Numbered from the stretch's first letter, positions 14,384 through 23,958 are shown. The stretch: DNA of 33,545 bases from Bacteroidota bacterium (GCA_027492915.1 JAPUDW010000439.1:1-33545); one strand, 5' to 3'. Translations and numbers: made by a program. The notes: generated from the sequence alone by a model not told the origin.

Positions 14384-17002
14384 ATGAGAATTCTGCGTAA
14401 TATTTTGCTTGCTTTATTAGTGGTAGTCGTCATCATCGCCCTCGGTGGTGTCGTCATCTTCAACCGCTGGACGCGCGGCCCGCTGCCCCAGCATGACGGC
14501 GAAATCATCATCACATCCGGTGATAAAACCAGCGGTTCACAAACCGTCAGTATCACAGGACTTACCGATAAAGTTGAAATCATCCGCGATAGCTGGGGCA
14601 TTCCTCAGATTTATGCGTCCAACACCCACGACCTTATGTTTGCGCAGGGCTACACGCAGGCGCAAGATCGCTGGTGGCAGATGGAATTCTCTCGTCACAT
14701 CGGCAGTGGCTCTATTCAGGAACTCACAGGCGCGAATGTCGATGTGATGGGTCGGGATGTCTTTATCCGCACGGTCGGCTGGCGACACGCTGCCGAAAAT
14801 GATTACACGGTCTATGATGACGAGAGCAAAGCCGCCCTGCAATCTTTTGCCGATGGAGTCAACGCGTACATCCTCAACCGCCCTGCCGGTCAGCTCGCCT
14901 TTGAATACAATCTTCTGGGGGTTACTGGAGTCAATATCGACATTGTGCCGTGGACACCGATTGACTCGCTCGTCTGGGCCAAAGTCATGTCGTGGAATCT
15001 CAGTGGTAACCGCGGTATGGAACTCATACGTTCCGAACTCTATGCCAAGCTCGGTCAAGAAATGACCGACAAATTCCTCCCCCCCTACCCCTTCAATCAA
15101 CCAGACGGTAAAAAACCAACGATCTTGGAGGCCGAAGACTTACCAATCAGTGATACCAGTCTCACCACAGCCTCCACAGTGGATACAGCAGGTATCATCG
15201 GTGTTTCGACCACACTTGCCGGTAACATCACCGCCAATAGTGACTTGTTCCGCGACCAGCCCGCTATCGGCAGTAATAATTGGGTCATCAGCGGCTCACT
15301 CACGGAATCCGGCAAACCCATTCTCGCCAACGATCCACATCTTGGCATCGGTATGCCCTCCATCTGGTACGAAATCGGTCTCCACTGCCAACCCGTCAGT
15401 GATGCCTGTCCGTTCGAGGTTACTGGCTTTGCCCTTCCGGCTACCCCCGGCGTGATCATCGGTCACAACGCACGTATCGCATGGGGATTAACCAATGTCG
15501 GGCCGGATACCCAAGACCTATACACCCTCAAGATTAATCCTGACAACCCACTCCAATACGAGTGGAATGGCGAATGGCGCGATATGACGACCCGCGAAGA
15601 GGTCATTCGCGTCGGAGATAGTCAGGAAACCACCACAATTACCGTTCGTGAAACCCACCTCGGTTCCATCGTCAATGACAATCAGTTAGACGAAGATGGT
15701 AAGCCGCTCGGCTTCAACAACGATGACCCGATGGCTTTTAAGTGGACAGCTACCGCTGAACCCGGCACCATTCTCAAAGCAATTATTCTGCTCAACAAAG
15801 CCTCCAATTGGGATGATTTCCGTGACGCCGCCAGCTACTTTGATGTCCCTGCTCAAAATCTGATCTATGCCGACATTGATGGCAACATTGGTTATCAAAC
15901 CCCGGGTCGTATTCCCATCCGTGCCGAAGGTCATAGTGGCCTCTTGCCAGTAGACGGCACGACCGATCAATACGAATGGAAAGGCTACATTCCGTTTGAC
16001 AACCTCCCGCGCATCTACAACCCGCCACGTGGGTACATTGCCACAGCTAATCAGGCGGTCGTCCCACCCGAATACTATGACCAGCTCATCGAGCAAATCG
16101 GGGGTGAATTTGGTGAAAACAGTAACTACTTTATCAGTCAGGAATGGTCATACGGCTACCGCGCCGAGCGCATCAACGAGATGATCAACGCGGCCGATAA
16201 ACACACGCTTCAAAGTGTGCAAACCATTCAAGGCGACGACAAAATGGTTAGCGCTGAAGAAATCCTCCCATCGCTTACATCGCTCGATTTCGGCGATCAA
16301 AAATATAACGACGCCCGCGATTGGCTGCTCGATTGGGATTACCAGATGTCAATGGATAGTCAAAAAGGCGGTCTATACGGCTATTTCTGGGTCAATTTGC
16401 TCAAGAATCTGTTTGATGACCAGCTTGGTGATATAGGCGTAGCGGATGAAGGCGATCAAAGCATGTGGGCGGTTCACCTACTGCTCGAAAAGCCGGATGA
16501 CGAATGGTGGGATGATGTCAATACCGCCGACGTAACCGAAACCCGCGATGAGATCCTCATCCGCGCCTTCCGTACCGCCTACGACCAAATTATCACCGAG
16601 CACGGTGACAACCGGGACAATTGGGCATGGGGTAATCTGCACACTGCCACTTTCGTCAGTGACCCACTCGGTCAAAGCGGTATCGACCTCATCGAAAACA
16701 TGGTCAATCGTGGCCCGTTTGAAGTTGCTGGCGGGCCGGACATCGTAAATGCCACTGGCTTTGACACCTCGGCCGAAAACTTCGACGTTGATTGGCTGCC
16801 ATCCATGCGCATGGTGATTGACCTGAGCGACCTCAACCAGAGCCAAACGATGCACACCACCGGTCAAAGTGGTCATCCTTTTAGCCCACATTATGCCGAC
16901 ATGGTTGACTCATGGCGTAACATCCTCTATCACCCGATGCTCTGGTCGCGTGATCAGGTGGATAATGCAGAAGTCAACAATCTCGTCCTAGTCCCCGGCT
17001 AA
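14384..17002 (+). CDS. Penicillin acylase family (Ntn-hydrolase) amidase
   Basis: The protein has 872 residues. A single N-terminal hydrophobic helix (about 5-26) serves as signal or anchor, so the enzyme acts outside the membrane. The precursor is an alpha chain, spacer and beta chain; the nucleophile that becomes the beta N-terminus is Ser297 in IGSNNWVISG. Conserved neighbours are NDPHLGIGMPSIWYEIGLH just downstream, the GHN-x-RIAWGLTN loop and Asn in the later IATANQAV strand. The family cleaves amide side chains of beta-lactams, acyl-homoserine lactones or lipopeptides, and the true substrate here is not visible. GGAG at 14374-14377 supports the start. It is a lone gene with its own terminator, convergent with a Rieske oxygenase gene. 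Confidence 0.88.
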   Translation: MRILRNILLALLVVVVIIALGGVVIFNRWTRGPLPQHDGEIIITSGDKTSGSQTVSITGLTDKVEIIRDSWGIPQIYASNTHDLMFAQGYTQAQDRWWQMEFSRHIGSGSIQELTGANVDVMGRDVFIRTVGWRHAAENDYTVYDDESKAALQSFADGVNAYILNRPAGQLAFEYNLLGVTGVNIDIVPWTPIDSLVWAKVMSWNLSGNRGMELIRSELYAKLGQEMTDKFLPPYPFNQPDGKKPTILEAEDLPISDTSLTTASTVDTAGIIGVSTTLAGNITANSDLFRDQPAIGSNNWVISGSLTESGKPILANDPHLGIGMPSIWYEIGLHCQPVSDACPFEVTGFALPATPGVIIGHNARIAWGLTNVGPDTQDLYTLKINPDNPLQYEWNGEWRDMTTREEVIRVGDSQETTTITVRETHLGSIVNDNQLDEDGKPLGFNNDDPMAFKWTATAEPGTILKAIILLNKASNWDDFRDAASYFDVPAQNLIYADIDGNIGYQTPGRIPIRAEGHSGLLPVDGTTDQYEWKGYIPFDNLPRIYNPPRGYIATANQAVVPPEYYDQLIEQIGGEFGENSNYFISQEWSYGYRAERINEMINAADKHTLQSVQTIQGDDKMVSAEEILPSLTSLDFGDQKYNDARDWLLDWDYQMSMDSQKGGLYGYFWVNLLKNLFDDQLGDIGVADEGDQSMWAVHLLLEKPDDEWWDDVNTADVTETRDEILIRAFRTAYDQIITEHGDNRDNWAWGNLHTATFVSDPLGQSGIDLIENMVNRGPFEVAGGPDIVNATGFDTSAENFDVDWLPSMRMVIDLSDLNQSQTMHTTGQSGHPFSPHYADMVDSWRNILYHPMLWSRDQVDNAEVNNLVLVPG

Positions 17003-17014
17003 TGAACTAGAATC

Positions 17015-17045
17015 AAAAGGGGCATGATGTTTATATGCCCCTTTA
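17015..17045 (+). terminator. Terminator of the acylase gene
   Basis: AAAGGGGCAT (17016-17025) pairs with ATGCCCCTTT (17035-17044) around a 9-base loop. The A/T flanks make it bidirectional, and it also faces the convergent Rieske gene that ends at 17061. Confidence 0.8.
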
Positions 17046-17060
17046 CCGTTCGTATCACTT

Positions 17061-18191
17061 TTATTTGGTCAAGTATTCGTGGATCAACGATTGGAAATGA
17101 TGAACGCCATTTTCCCGCAGTACCGAGAACCGTCCTTGGTTATACACATTGGATTTTAGACCCTTTTGCACGTTCTCACAGATTTCAATATCTTCCTGCT
17201 GAATTTGGTCGCTAAACGCAATAATCTGTTGCATACTGTCCCAGCCTTCACCCGTTCCCGGTTGCTGAAAATACCATTCAAAAATGGTCAAGGTCTTGTC
17301 CGGCCCAAGCGGTATGATGATATTGATTGACGTGTTATCAAGATACACATTCAACATGACATTCGGGAATATCCAGTAATAAAGAGCCTCAGCCTCAGCC
17401 TCGGTACGCACGTATCGCCTGTCACGCACCTCACCTTCAACCGGTCGTATCGGTGCATATTGAGATGAGTAATAACGGTAGGTATCGACCCTATATTGGT
17501 CGTAGTCCAGTTCCTTAAAGAGTCCTGGATGGGCAATGGGTAGGTGATAACCCTCTAAATAGTTATCCACGTACACCTTCCAATTACAGTCGATAATGTA
17601 ATCCCGCCGTTCAACCAAACTCATTTTGCTCAGGTCGAAACCTTTGCTCAAGATCTCGGTTTGTATCGGGCCATAAATTTCGTTCATCGGTTCCGCATTC
17701 GGGTCAAGGTTCACAAATACCCACGGCCCCCATTCTTCAACCCGAATTGCCGACAAACACACGTCTTCCTTCTTCCAATTCTCCACGCCCTCGAACTCAG
17801 GTGCGCGGGTCAGCTTGCCTTCCAAATCGTATGTCCAGCCATGATACTTACATTGAAGACTTTTCCGGTTGCCCTGTCCTATCGCCACCGGCCCAGCACG
17901 GTGCATACATACGTTGTAAAAACCGCGCAGTTTTTCGTCCAAGCCACGTGTCACCACCAACGGCTGTCCAACAACTTCACATGAGAAGTAATCGCCCACC
18001 CGCCTCACTTGGTCAGCCCGTCCAACCGGTTGCCACGTTTTATAGAATATCTTCTGCTTTTCCAGCTCTAGTATGCGTGGGTCGGTATACCATCCCGCAG
18101 GTAAAGTCTGTGCTCGCGCCAGATTATCAGTAGGCACAAATCTGTTCAGATCCAAAGGTTGTTCGAGCGATTCAAAATTCAAGGGTTCCAT
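17061..18191 (-). CDS. Rieske non-heme iron oxygenase, alpha subunit
   Basis: The protein has 376 residues. The N-terminal Rieske domain has Cys95-x-His97 and Cys114-x2-His117, the ligands of the [2Fe-2S] cluster (CMHRAG and CKYHGW). The catalytic domain shows the bridging Asp209 and mononuclear-iron ligands His216 and His221 in DNYLEGYHLPIAHPG; the third ligand Asp probably lies in the DIEICENVQKG helix (about 336-346). The arrangement is that of ring-hydroxylating oxygenases, including the choline/carnitine-type monooxygenase group. It needs an electron-donor reductase, and none is adjacent. No signal peptide, so cytoplasmic. GGAG before ATG 18191 supports the start. Substrate unknown. Confidence 0.9.
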   Translation of the reverse strand: MEPLNFESLEQPLDLNRFVPTDNLARAQTLPAGWYTDPRILELEKQKIFYKTWQPVGRADQVRRVGDYFSCEVVGQPLVVTRGLDEKLRGFYNVCMHRAGPVAIGQGNRKSLQCKYHGWTYDLEGKLTRAPEFEGVENWKKEDVCLSAIRVEEWGPWVFVNLDPNAEPMNEIYGPIQTEILSKGFDLSKMSLVERRDYIIDCNWKVYVDNYLEGYHLPIAHPGLFKELDYDQYRVDTYRYYSSQYAPIRPVEGEVRDRRYVRTEAEAEALYYWIFPNVMLNVYLDNTSINIIIPLGPDKTLTIFEWYFQQPGTGEGWDSMQQIIAFSDQIQQEDIEICENVQKGLKSNVYNQGRFSVLRENGVHHFQSLIHEYLTK

Positions 18192-18223
18192 AACAGCTCC
18201 GACTAATCAACTTGGGCGAACGA

Positions 18224-18257
18224 TAAAAAAGCAAAGGGAATGACATGCGCCATTCCC
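18224..18257 (-). terminator. Minus-strand terminator
   Basis: GGGAATG (18236-18242) pairs with CATTCCC (18251-18257). On the minus strand the stem is followed, after a short GC-containing gap, by TTTTTT (18230-18225). It ends the unit of the small TM protein gene and insulates the Rieske gene. 18258-18412 holds no gene that I can see. Confidence 0.65.
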
Positions 18258-18412
18258 GTCTATTCAGTTTGCTTGTAATCAAAGGTCATTTATCAGCGAG
18301 GGCAAGTAGGCAAAGCATATAGCAGGAACGGGGAAGTTCCAGCGTATAAACCGAGATGTCCAATGACTCAACCATTGTGGCATCCAATCAAATCGAGGTA
18401 GTAGTCACCAAC

Positions 18413-18634
18413 TTAAAACACAATCCGTTTCGTTGCCAACAAAAACGCCAACCCTAAAATAGCCACATTCATGAATAAAAAGATCGAGATAAACATTCGC
18501 TCGACTGCCGTCATGCCGAGGAATAATTTCTGCACCTTTTGTTCTTGGTCGTCAACAATCTCTAAGCCGATATCACCTTCAAAATCGAGGCTGTCGTCAT
18601 CATCAATCGAATTATTACGAAGTTCGTCTAACAT
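18413..18634 (-). CDS. Small acidic single-TM protein
   Basis: The protein has 73 residues. The first 33 are very acidic (IDDDDSLDFEGD...EIVDDQEQ). A basic/amphipathic stretch follows, then one TM helix (about 47-68, MFISIFLFMNVAILGLAFLLA) near the C-terminus, ending in KRIVF. This is the topology of a tail-anchored or single-pass protein with a cytosolic acidic head. It is preceded by a G-rich ribosome site and lies 66 bases after the unknown membrane-anchored gene on the same strand, so it could be in the same operon. No family is recognised. Confidence 0.6.
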   Translation of the reverse strand: MLDELRNNSIDDDDSLDFEGDIGLEIVDDQEQKVQKLFLGMTAVERMFISIFLFMNVAILGLAFLLATKRIVF

Positions 18635-18700
18635 TACATGCCCCCACGACCAGATAACTTAATCAATATATCCGTAGAATAGCCGAGAAGCGGGGTACTG

Positions 18701-20071
18701 TCAATTTACGCGTTTCCATACACCGTCCGCCAATCGGAAAATAGCCTCACCCTGTTGTACCGTTGCACCCTCGCCTATCATGACGACTGCTCGTAAATTG
18801 ATGGTTCCATCGGTTAGCACTTCTGTTTGCGCCGAAGAAACCAGCATTTTCCCTGAAGGCGTGTTCATGTTAAAACGCTGATATGCTAGGTTACGTGCAG
18901 CCTCATCCCGTGTATCGTACAGCGCCAGATAATTTGCCTCATCCCGCTTTTGCAAGAGTTCTTCTTCAAGAGCCAACCGCCACGACAGATAGTCGCGCCA
19001 GTCTAGTCCGATCTGCTCAAGTGATTTACCCGTGATTTGAGCTAAAATATCGATATTGGAATTCGGTTGTAAATTTCCGAGTAATTGTCCAACTGCCGCT
19101 GCTCCATAGTTCGCCGCCAGACTACTTACGACATAACTTTGGGTATCAACCTGTAGCATACTACCCACCAACCACGAGACAATTGCTTGTCGCAAATAAG
19201 AAGCATCTGTGGGGTAAATCGGTTGCAAATTATTGGAAGACTGCAACACTAAACGGTCAGCTATCTTTTCCGCGACCGAAAGCTGCGCATCCATATCAAA
19301 TGGCATATCGGAACGAGCACGTCGTACATAGGGTGAAGGAACTTGTAAACGCCACTCATCACCGGCTGCCCACGCTACCTGCAAAGCCTCGTCTGGCACA
19401 ACTTCGATTGTCAGTTCAGGTATCGCAGAGCAAACAAGTGCTGAACAAGCCGCCTGCATCCATCCTGCAACTTTTTCTGCCACTGCTTGCCCGAACACTT
19501 TATCGACCATTTTGTAACGCACGGTCACGTTCTGGACTTTCTGAACTTCTAATTCTCCCCAAAAAGTATAATCTGACGGTACATGACGCCAGCCATCTTC
19601 ATAACGCCAATAAAACCACACGCGAGTATATGGGACGCCGTTTACAATTTCCTGCACACTCACCCGTGCCCGTGTCCGTTCAATCACGATATCAGAAATT
19701 GTGCCTGAAAGCTGCACGCCATCTTGCATTTTCAGGTCTTGGTATTGGTTAAAAATCTGCTGTTGAACTTGTAGCCAATCTGCCGAAGCACTACGCTGTA
19801 TCGCTGAATAACTGGCATAATCACCTAATCGCAATGAGGTAACCTCCGCGTCAACAGTACTCCGTAATGCCTGCTCGATTTCCTGATCAACCGAATCCAA
19901 CCGCCATACCACAAACGAAGCTATACCGCCTAAAACCCCTATAATTACCAATAAAAAAATGAATAAGCGCAGCCGTGCCGCACGACGCTTTCGTTTTGAC
20001 TCCGGGCTTTCGCCCGCCCTTTGAACGCGCGTCTTTTCAGCTTCAATTTCCCAGTCGAAACGCACACCCAT
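18701..20071 (-). CDS. Membrane-anchored protein of unknown function
   Basis: The protein has 456 residues. A highly charged N-terminus (KTRVQRAGESPESKRKRRAARLR, basic) precedes one TM helix (about 36-56, LFIFLLVIIGVLGGIASFVVW). The remainder would be outside the membrane. Residues about 65-180 show an alpha-beta pattern resembling a nuclear-transport-factor-like fold with repeated aromatic strands (YTRVWFYWRYEDGWRHV). Residues about 185-340 look like a gluzincin-type peptidase-like scaffold, but I see no HExxH, so activity is unlikely. A final beta-rich module ends with FRLADGVWKRVN. It starts 3 bases after the birA stop and is probably cotranscribed with it. I recognise no named family. Confidence 0.65.
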   Translation of the reverse strand: MGVRFDWEIEAEKTRVQRAGESPESKRKRRAARLRLFIFLLVIIGVLGGIASFVVWRLDSVDQEIEQALRSTVDAEVTSLRLGDYASYSAIQRSASADWLQVQQQIFNQYQDLKMQDGVQLSGTISDIVIERTRARVSVQEIVNGVPYTRVWFYWRYEDGWRHVPSDYTFWGELEVQKVQNVTVRYKMVDKVFGQAVAEKVAGWMQAACSALVCSAIPELTIEVVPDEALQVAWAAGDEWRLQVPSPYVRRARSDMPFDMDAQLSVAEKIADRLVLQSSNNLQPIYPTDASYLRQAIVSWLVGSMLQVDTQSYVVSSLAANYGAAAVGQLLGNLQPNSNIDILAQITGKSLEQIGLDWRDYLSWRLALEEELLQKRDEANYLALYDTRDEAARNLAYQRFNMNTPSGKMLVSSAQTEVLTDGTINLRAVVMIGEGATVQQGEAIFRLADGVWKRVN

Positions 20072-20074
20072 AAC

Positions 20075-20827
20075 TTATCCTAACGCTATATCACCAGCGA
20101 TGACTCGTTCAACCTGACCGTCTACCTTTTGAATCAATAAGGCACCGTCATAATCAACCGACTGAGCCACCCCTGTAACTTCTCGCTCTGCAATTTGTAC
20201 CTGCACCGACTGTCCCAAAGTCAGTAACCGATCTTTCCAAGTATTGAATACTTCCTCACGACCCAGCCTTGCCGACCAATAATCGACATTTGCCATTAAT
20301 TGCTGTATCAAATCAAGGCGTTCTATTCGCTGTCTTAAAACGGTTTCAATACTGATAGCCTTATGCTCCAGCTCAGAATTCGCAAAATCGATCCTCACAT
20401 TAATACCCATCCCTAGCACCACACCAACTAGCTTGCCGTCTTCCCAAACCACTTCCGGCAGTATACCGGATACTTTCAATCCATTCAGCATCACATCATT
20501 AGGCCATTTTATTCCGACTTGATCCAAGCCTAGCCGCTTGACCAAATCATAAATCGCCAGCGCTCCCAACATGGTGACCTGTGCCAATGCATCAGCCTGC
20601 GGATGCAAAATCACTGACACAATCAACGCACTTTCGGGTGGAGTGTGCCATATTCGTCCGAGCCGTCCTTTACCCTTCACCTGTTCCCCTGCCACCACCA
20701 CCGAACCACTGGCAGCTCCTTCGGACAACCATTTCAGCGCCTCATCGTTCGTGCTGCCAATTTGCTCAAAGTAGCGCACAGGGCGGGGGTGAAGTCGCTG
20801 GATTAAACTTTCTTTGCTCAAATGCAT
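20075..20827 (-). CDS. birA: Biotin--[acetyl-CoA-carboxylase] ligase
   Basis: The protein has 250 residues. It adenylates biotin and transfers it to the lysine of biotin carboxyl carrier domains, in the cytoplasm. The N-terminal part has the FEQIGSTNDEA entry strand (20-30) and the biotinyl-AMP loop KGKGRLGRIW (51-60), the GRGRxGRxW motif with Lys for one Arg. KWPND (107-111) carries the conserved catalytic Lys107. An SH3-like C-terminal domain spans about 195-250. There is no DNA-binding winged helix, so this is the monofunctional class that does not repress the biotin operon. It is 3 bases upstream of the unknown membrane-anchored gene and divergent from the HIT gene. Confidence 0.93.
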   Translation of the reverse strand: MHLSKESLIQRLHPRPVRYFEQIGSTNDEALKWLSEGAASGSVVVAGEQVKGKGRLGRIWHTPPESALIVSVILHPQADALAQVTMLGALAIYDLVKRLGLDQVGIKWPNDVMLNGLKVSGILPEVVWEDGKLVGVVLGMGINVRIDFANSELEHKAISIETVLRQRIERLDLIQQLMANVDYWSARLGREEVFNTWKDRLLTLGQSVQVQIAEREVTGVAQSVDYDGALLIQKVDGQVERVIAGDIALG

Positions 20828-20853
20828 TGCATCAATTCCTGTTCAACCTGCTG

Positions 20854-20859
20854 ATTGTA
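20854..20859 (-). promoter_or_regulatory. Candidate extended -10 of birA
   Basis: The minus strand reads TGCTACAAT, an extended -10 (TGnTACAAT) about 27 bases before the birA ATG. The -35 is weak. It shares the 145-base divergent region with the HIT promoter. Confidence 0.35.
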
Positions 20860-20906
20860 GCACCTTTAAATACGCTGTAGAACTACCAACCCGTCTGTAA
20901 GATTGC

Positions 20907-20912
20907 TATACT
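20907..20912 (+). promoter_or_regulatory. Candidate extended -10 of the HIT/thiolase operon
   Basis: TGCTATACT at 20904-20912 is an extended -10 about 60 bases before the HIT ATG. As for birA, no good -35 hexamer is seen. Confidence 0.35.
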
Positions 20913-20972
20913 GTCTTGTATCAAATACATTGAGCAAGATCGCTTTTCTAGAAGGACTCGTCCGGCAAAACT

Positions 20973-21479
20973 ATGGATCATCTTTACACCCCTTGGCGTA
21001 TGGCTTATATTCGAGGTAAAAAAAAGATCGTCGAAGACTGCATCTTTTGCCAGCTTGCAACTGCTAATGATGACAATCAGCAGATTATCGCCTACTCTGA
21101 GCATGTGTATGTCACACTCAAAAAATACCATTATAACAACGGTCATCTCATGGTGATTCCGTATGAGCATGTCGATAGTTTGGAAAAACTTGCGCCCGAA
21201 GTCCTAACTGACCTAATGCTTACCACCAATCGGGCGTTAGCAGTCCTTCGGCAAAATTATAATCCGCCCGCATTTAACTTAGGTGCGAATCTGGGTACTG
21301 CTGCCGGTGCTGGGATTGCTGAACACTTCCATTTCCACATCGTCCCGCGCTGGCCGGGTGATGCCAACTTTATGGCAGTTGTGGGCAACACCCGTGTCAT
21401 TCCGGACACGCTTGAAAATGTTTTCACCGAGCTCAAGGCGGGTTGGCAATCGTTATTTCCACAGGAGTCTACTTCATGA
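20973..21479 (+). CDS. HIT-family nucleotide hydrolase/transferase
   Basis: The protein has 168 residues. The histidine-triad motif is HFHFHIVPRW, with His118, His120 and His122. An N-terminal CIFC (Cys23, Cys26) pairs with His57 and a second His to form the zinc site seen in the Ap4A-phosphorylase/Fhit-like branch. The family hydrolyses or phosphorolyses dinucleoside polyphosphates and related nucleotidyl conjugates through a nucleotidyl-His intermediate. It is cytoplasmic. The ATG at 20973 has only a distant AGAAGGA site. The stop overlaps the thiolase start as ATGA (21476-21479), so the two are coupled, though no shared pathway is obvious. Confidence 0.88.
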   Translation: MDHLYTPWRMAYIRGKKKIVEDCIFCQLATANDDNQQIIAYSEHVYVTLKKYHYNNGHLMVIPYEHVDSLEKLAPEVLTDLMLTTNRALAVLRQNYNPPAFNLGANLGTAAGAGIAEHFHFHIVPRWPGDANFMAVVGNTRVIPDTLENVFTELKAGWQSLFPQESTS

Positions 21480-22687
21480 CACTCGACAAATCTCTGCGCG
21501 ATGCGGTTATCCTCAGCAGCGCCCGTACACCACAAGGTAAATTCCTCGGTTCACTTGGGTCACTCACTGCTGCCGAACTCGGTCAAATCGCCGTAAAAGC
21601 TGCCATCGAACGGAGTACAGTGGATACCAACCAAATTGATGAAGTGATCATTGGCAATGTTGTCAGTGCGGGTGTCGGCCAAGCGCTACCCCGCCAAATT
21701 AGCATCGGAGCAGGCATCCCTGAACACGTCGGTGGCAGCGTTGTCAACAAAGTATGTGGCAGCAGCCTCAAAGCGGTCATGCTCGCTGCAAATGCAATCA
21801 AAGCACAGGATGGTGACCTTTACATAACCGGTGGCGTAGAAAACATGAGCCGCGCCCCTTACCTGAATGACTCAATTCGTCAGGGAAATAAATACGGTGC
21901 TGTTCAATTGCGCGATGCCCTGCAAACTGATGGCCTCTGGTGTGCTCTTTGCGACTGGAGTATGGGCAGTGCCGCCGAGTTTATCGGTGAACAGTTCGAA
22001 ATTAGCCGCGACGAAATGGATCGGTTCGCCTTACGCAGCCACCAGCTTGCTGCCCAAGCAACCGACGAAGGCAAATTCCAAGCCGAAATAACACCTGTTG
22101 TCATCAAGTCTCGTAAAGGCGACTTGGTCGTTCAACACGACGAAGGAATCCGCCGCGATACCACGATTGAAGCACTCAAGAAACTACCACCCGCATTTAA
22201 ACCGGATGGGAGCGTAACCGCAGGCAATGCCCCCGGCATGAACGATGGTGCCGCTGCATTAGTAGTTAGCAGCCGCCAATATGCCGAAGATCACAATCAC
22301 GCACCTGTGGCTCGTGTAGTGGGTTATGCCCAAGCCGCAGTCGAGCCAAAGTCGATATTCTATGCACCGGTCAAAGCCATTCCACTCGCGCTTCAACGGG
22401 CTGGCTGGTCAATGCAAGATGTAGACCTCTTCGAAATCAATGAAGCCTTCGCTGCCCAAGTTCTAGCCGATGTCGAAGGATTGAAACGCGGTGGTTACGA
22501 ACTGCCATTGGAAAAATTAAACGTGAACGGCGGGGCCATCGCACTCGGCCATCCATTAGGCGCAAGTGGTGCGCGTGTGCTGATTACACTGATACATGCC
22601 CTACAAGATCGTGGGTTAAAGCGAGGTATTGCCGCGCTATGTTTAGGTGGTGGTGAAGCGGTTTCCTTAGCCGTCGAGCTAGAATAA
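21476..22687 (+). CDS. Acetyl-CoA C-acyltransferase (thiolase)
   Basis: The protein has 403 residues. The ATG at 21476, with AGGAG at 21462-21466, overlaps the HIT stop; the longer frame from 21443 would overlap the HIT gene more deeply. Cys94 in NKVCGSSLKAV is the acyl-enzyme nucleophile. Later motifs are NEAFAAQ, GGAIALGHPLGASGAR with the catalytic His, and LCLGGGEAV with the second Cys. The enzyme joins or cleaves acetoacetyl-CoA or 3-ketoacyl-CoA in the cytoplasm. The sequence cannot say whether it is biosynthetic (acetoacetyl-CoA) or a beta-oxidation form. Its stop is only 8 bases from the convergent sensor kinase gene's stop, with a short ACCCT/AGGGT hairpin between. Confidence 0.93.
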   Translation: MTLDKSLRDAVILSSARTPQGKFLGSLGSLTAAELGQIAVKAAIERSTVDTNQIDEVIIGNVVSAGVGQALPRQISIGAGIPEHVGGSVVNKVCGSSLKAVMLAANAIKAQDGDLYITGGVENMSRAPYLNDSIRQGNKYGAVQLRDALQTDGLWCALCDWSMGSAAEFIGEQFEISRDEMDRFALRSHQLAAQATDEGKFQAEITPVVIKSRKGDLVVQHDEGIRRDTTIEALKKLPPAFKPDGSVTAGNAPGMNDGAAALVVSSRQYAEDHNHAPVARVVGYAQAAVEPKSIFYAPVKAIPLALQRAGWSMQDVDLFEINEAFAAQVLADVEGLKRGGYELPLEKLNVNGGAIALGHPLGASGARVLITLIHALQDRGLKRGIAALCLGGGEAVSLAVELE

Positions 22688-22695
22688 CCCTTTCT

Positions 22696-23958
22696 TTAGG
22701 GTACAGGATAGCCTTCTGTTGGTTTAACACGTGGTAGAGTGAACACAAATGTAGTCCCTTTTTCGAGTTCACTCTCCACTCGGATTGTACCACCGTGCGC
22801 CTCCACAAAACCCCTTACAATCGCGAGTCCCAAACCAGTTCCACGCCGGCCATCGTGTGTTTGAGCACGAGATTGTTCGCCACGATAAAAACTTTTAAAC
22901 ACATTATCTAAGTCACCGGCTGATATATAAGAACCGGAATTATGAACGCTCACTTCAGGCTGCTGGTTACGTTCGTTAGCACTCAAAGTAACCTCGCCAC
23001 CTGCAGGCGTATATTCTATAGCGTTATCAATCAGGTTGTATAAAATCCGCTGAACTTTATCCGGCGCGATATACAAGACATCTACTGCTGGATCAACTTG
23101 TGCCGAAAGCCGAACGGATCGGGCTTTGGCTCGTGCATTCATATTGCTGAGCGTATCCGAAACCAAATCACGCATAGAGGTTTTTTGGCGCGCAAGTGGA
23201 ATATGTCCGGTATCGAGTTGAGCCAACTCAAACAAATCATTGATAAGCTGCCCCATATGGGTAATCTCATTTTGCATATTTTGCTGGTAACGGCTAATGG
23301 TTTCCGCATCACTCACGACACCATCCATCATCGCCTCATTCATAGCGCGGATGGCAGCCAGTGGTGTCCGCAGATCATGCGATGCCCACGCGATGAGGTC
23401 ACGGCGCGTCTGTTCAAGCTGTCGTTTCTGTACCTCAACTGCTTCCAAATCAGCCGCCATTTGGTTAAACATCTGGGCTAAATGGGCTAAATCATCATTG
23501 CCCATGACCGGCAGCCTCACTTTCCAATCCGCCCGTGCGAGCGCCTGCACCCCTTTGGACAATTCATAGATGCGCTCGTGCAAAGTTCGAGCAATAAAAA
23601 ATGTCGAAACCGCCGCAATAATCCCTGCAAAAACCAACAACCCAGTCGTTAGTACCAAATCATGTTCTTTAATAAACATCAAACGTGCCGTAATCCACAC
23701 ATTGATGAATACCAGCACGACCGTCAAAATAATGATCGTAAATAATGACCCACGCAGACTCAAAAACCGTTGCAGCATCCGTTGGTGATACAACAAATAG
23801 GTAATGCCAACAGTCACTAACCCGCTGCTGCCCATATATAAAAACAAATTCCGAATGTCAGCCATTGGGGGATTAAGTGTGGGCACCACAACCAGCATCG
23901 CCAGTAGAAAAGCAACCACCACTGCTACCACGAGCTGAATAAGTGGAGAAATCCTCAT
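22696..23958 (-). CDS. HAMP-domain sensor histidine kinase
   Basis: The protein has 420 residues. Four hydrophobic segments lie at about 7-26, 38-57, 71-92 and 102-124, with very short loops, so it probably senses something within or at the membrane rather than through a periplasmic domain. A HAMP linker covers about 125-178. The dimerisation helix has the phospho-acceptor His194 in WASHDLRTPLAAI. The ATP-binding part has an N-box NLIDNAIEYTP and a G-box RRGTGLGLAIVRGF. The kinase phosphorylates its partner regulator, whose stop it overlaps by ATGA (23955-23958). The signal is unknown. Confidence 0.93.
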   Translation of the reverse strand: MRISPLIQLVVAVVVAFLLAMLVVVPTLNPPMADIRNLFLYMGSSGLVTVGITYLLYHQRMLQRFLSLRGSLFTIIILTVVLVFINVWITARLMFIKEHDLVLTTGLLVFAGIIAAVSTFFIARTLHERIYELSKGVQALARADWKVRLPVMGNDDLAHLAQMFNQMAADLEAVEVQKRQLEQTRRDLIAWASHDLRTPLAAIRAMNEAMMDGVVSDAETISRYQQNMQNEITHMGQLINDLFELAQLDTGHIPLARQKTSMRDLVSDTLSNMNARAKARSVRLSAQVDPAVDVLYIAPDKVQRILYNLIDNAIEYTPAGGEVTLSANERNQQPEVSVHNSGSYISAGDLDNVFKSFYRGEQSRAQTHDGRRGTGLGLAIVRGFVEAHGGTIRVESELEKGTTFVFTLPRVKPTEGYPVP

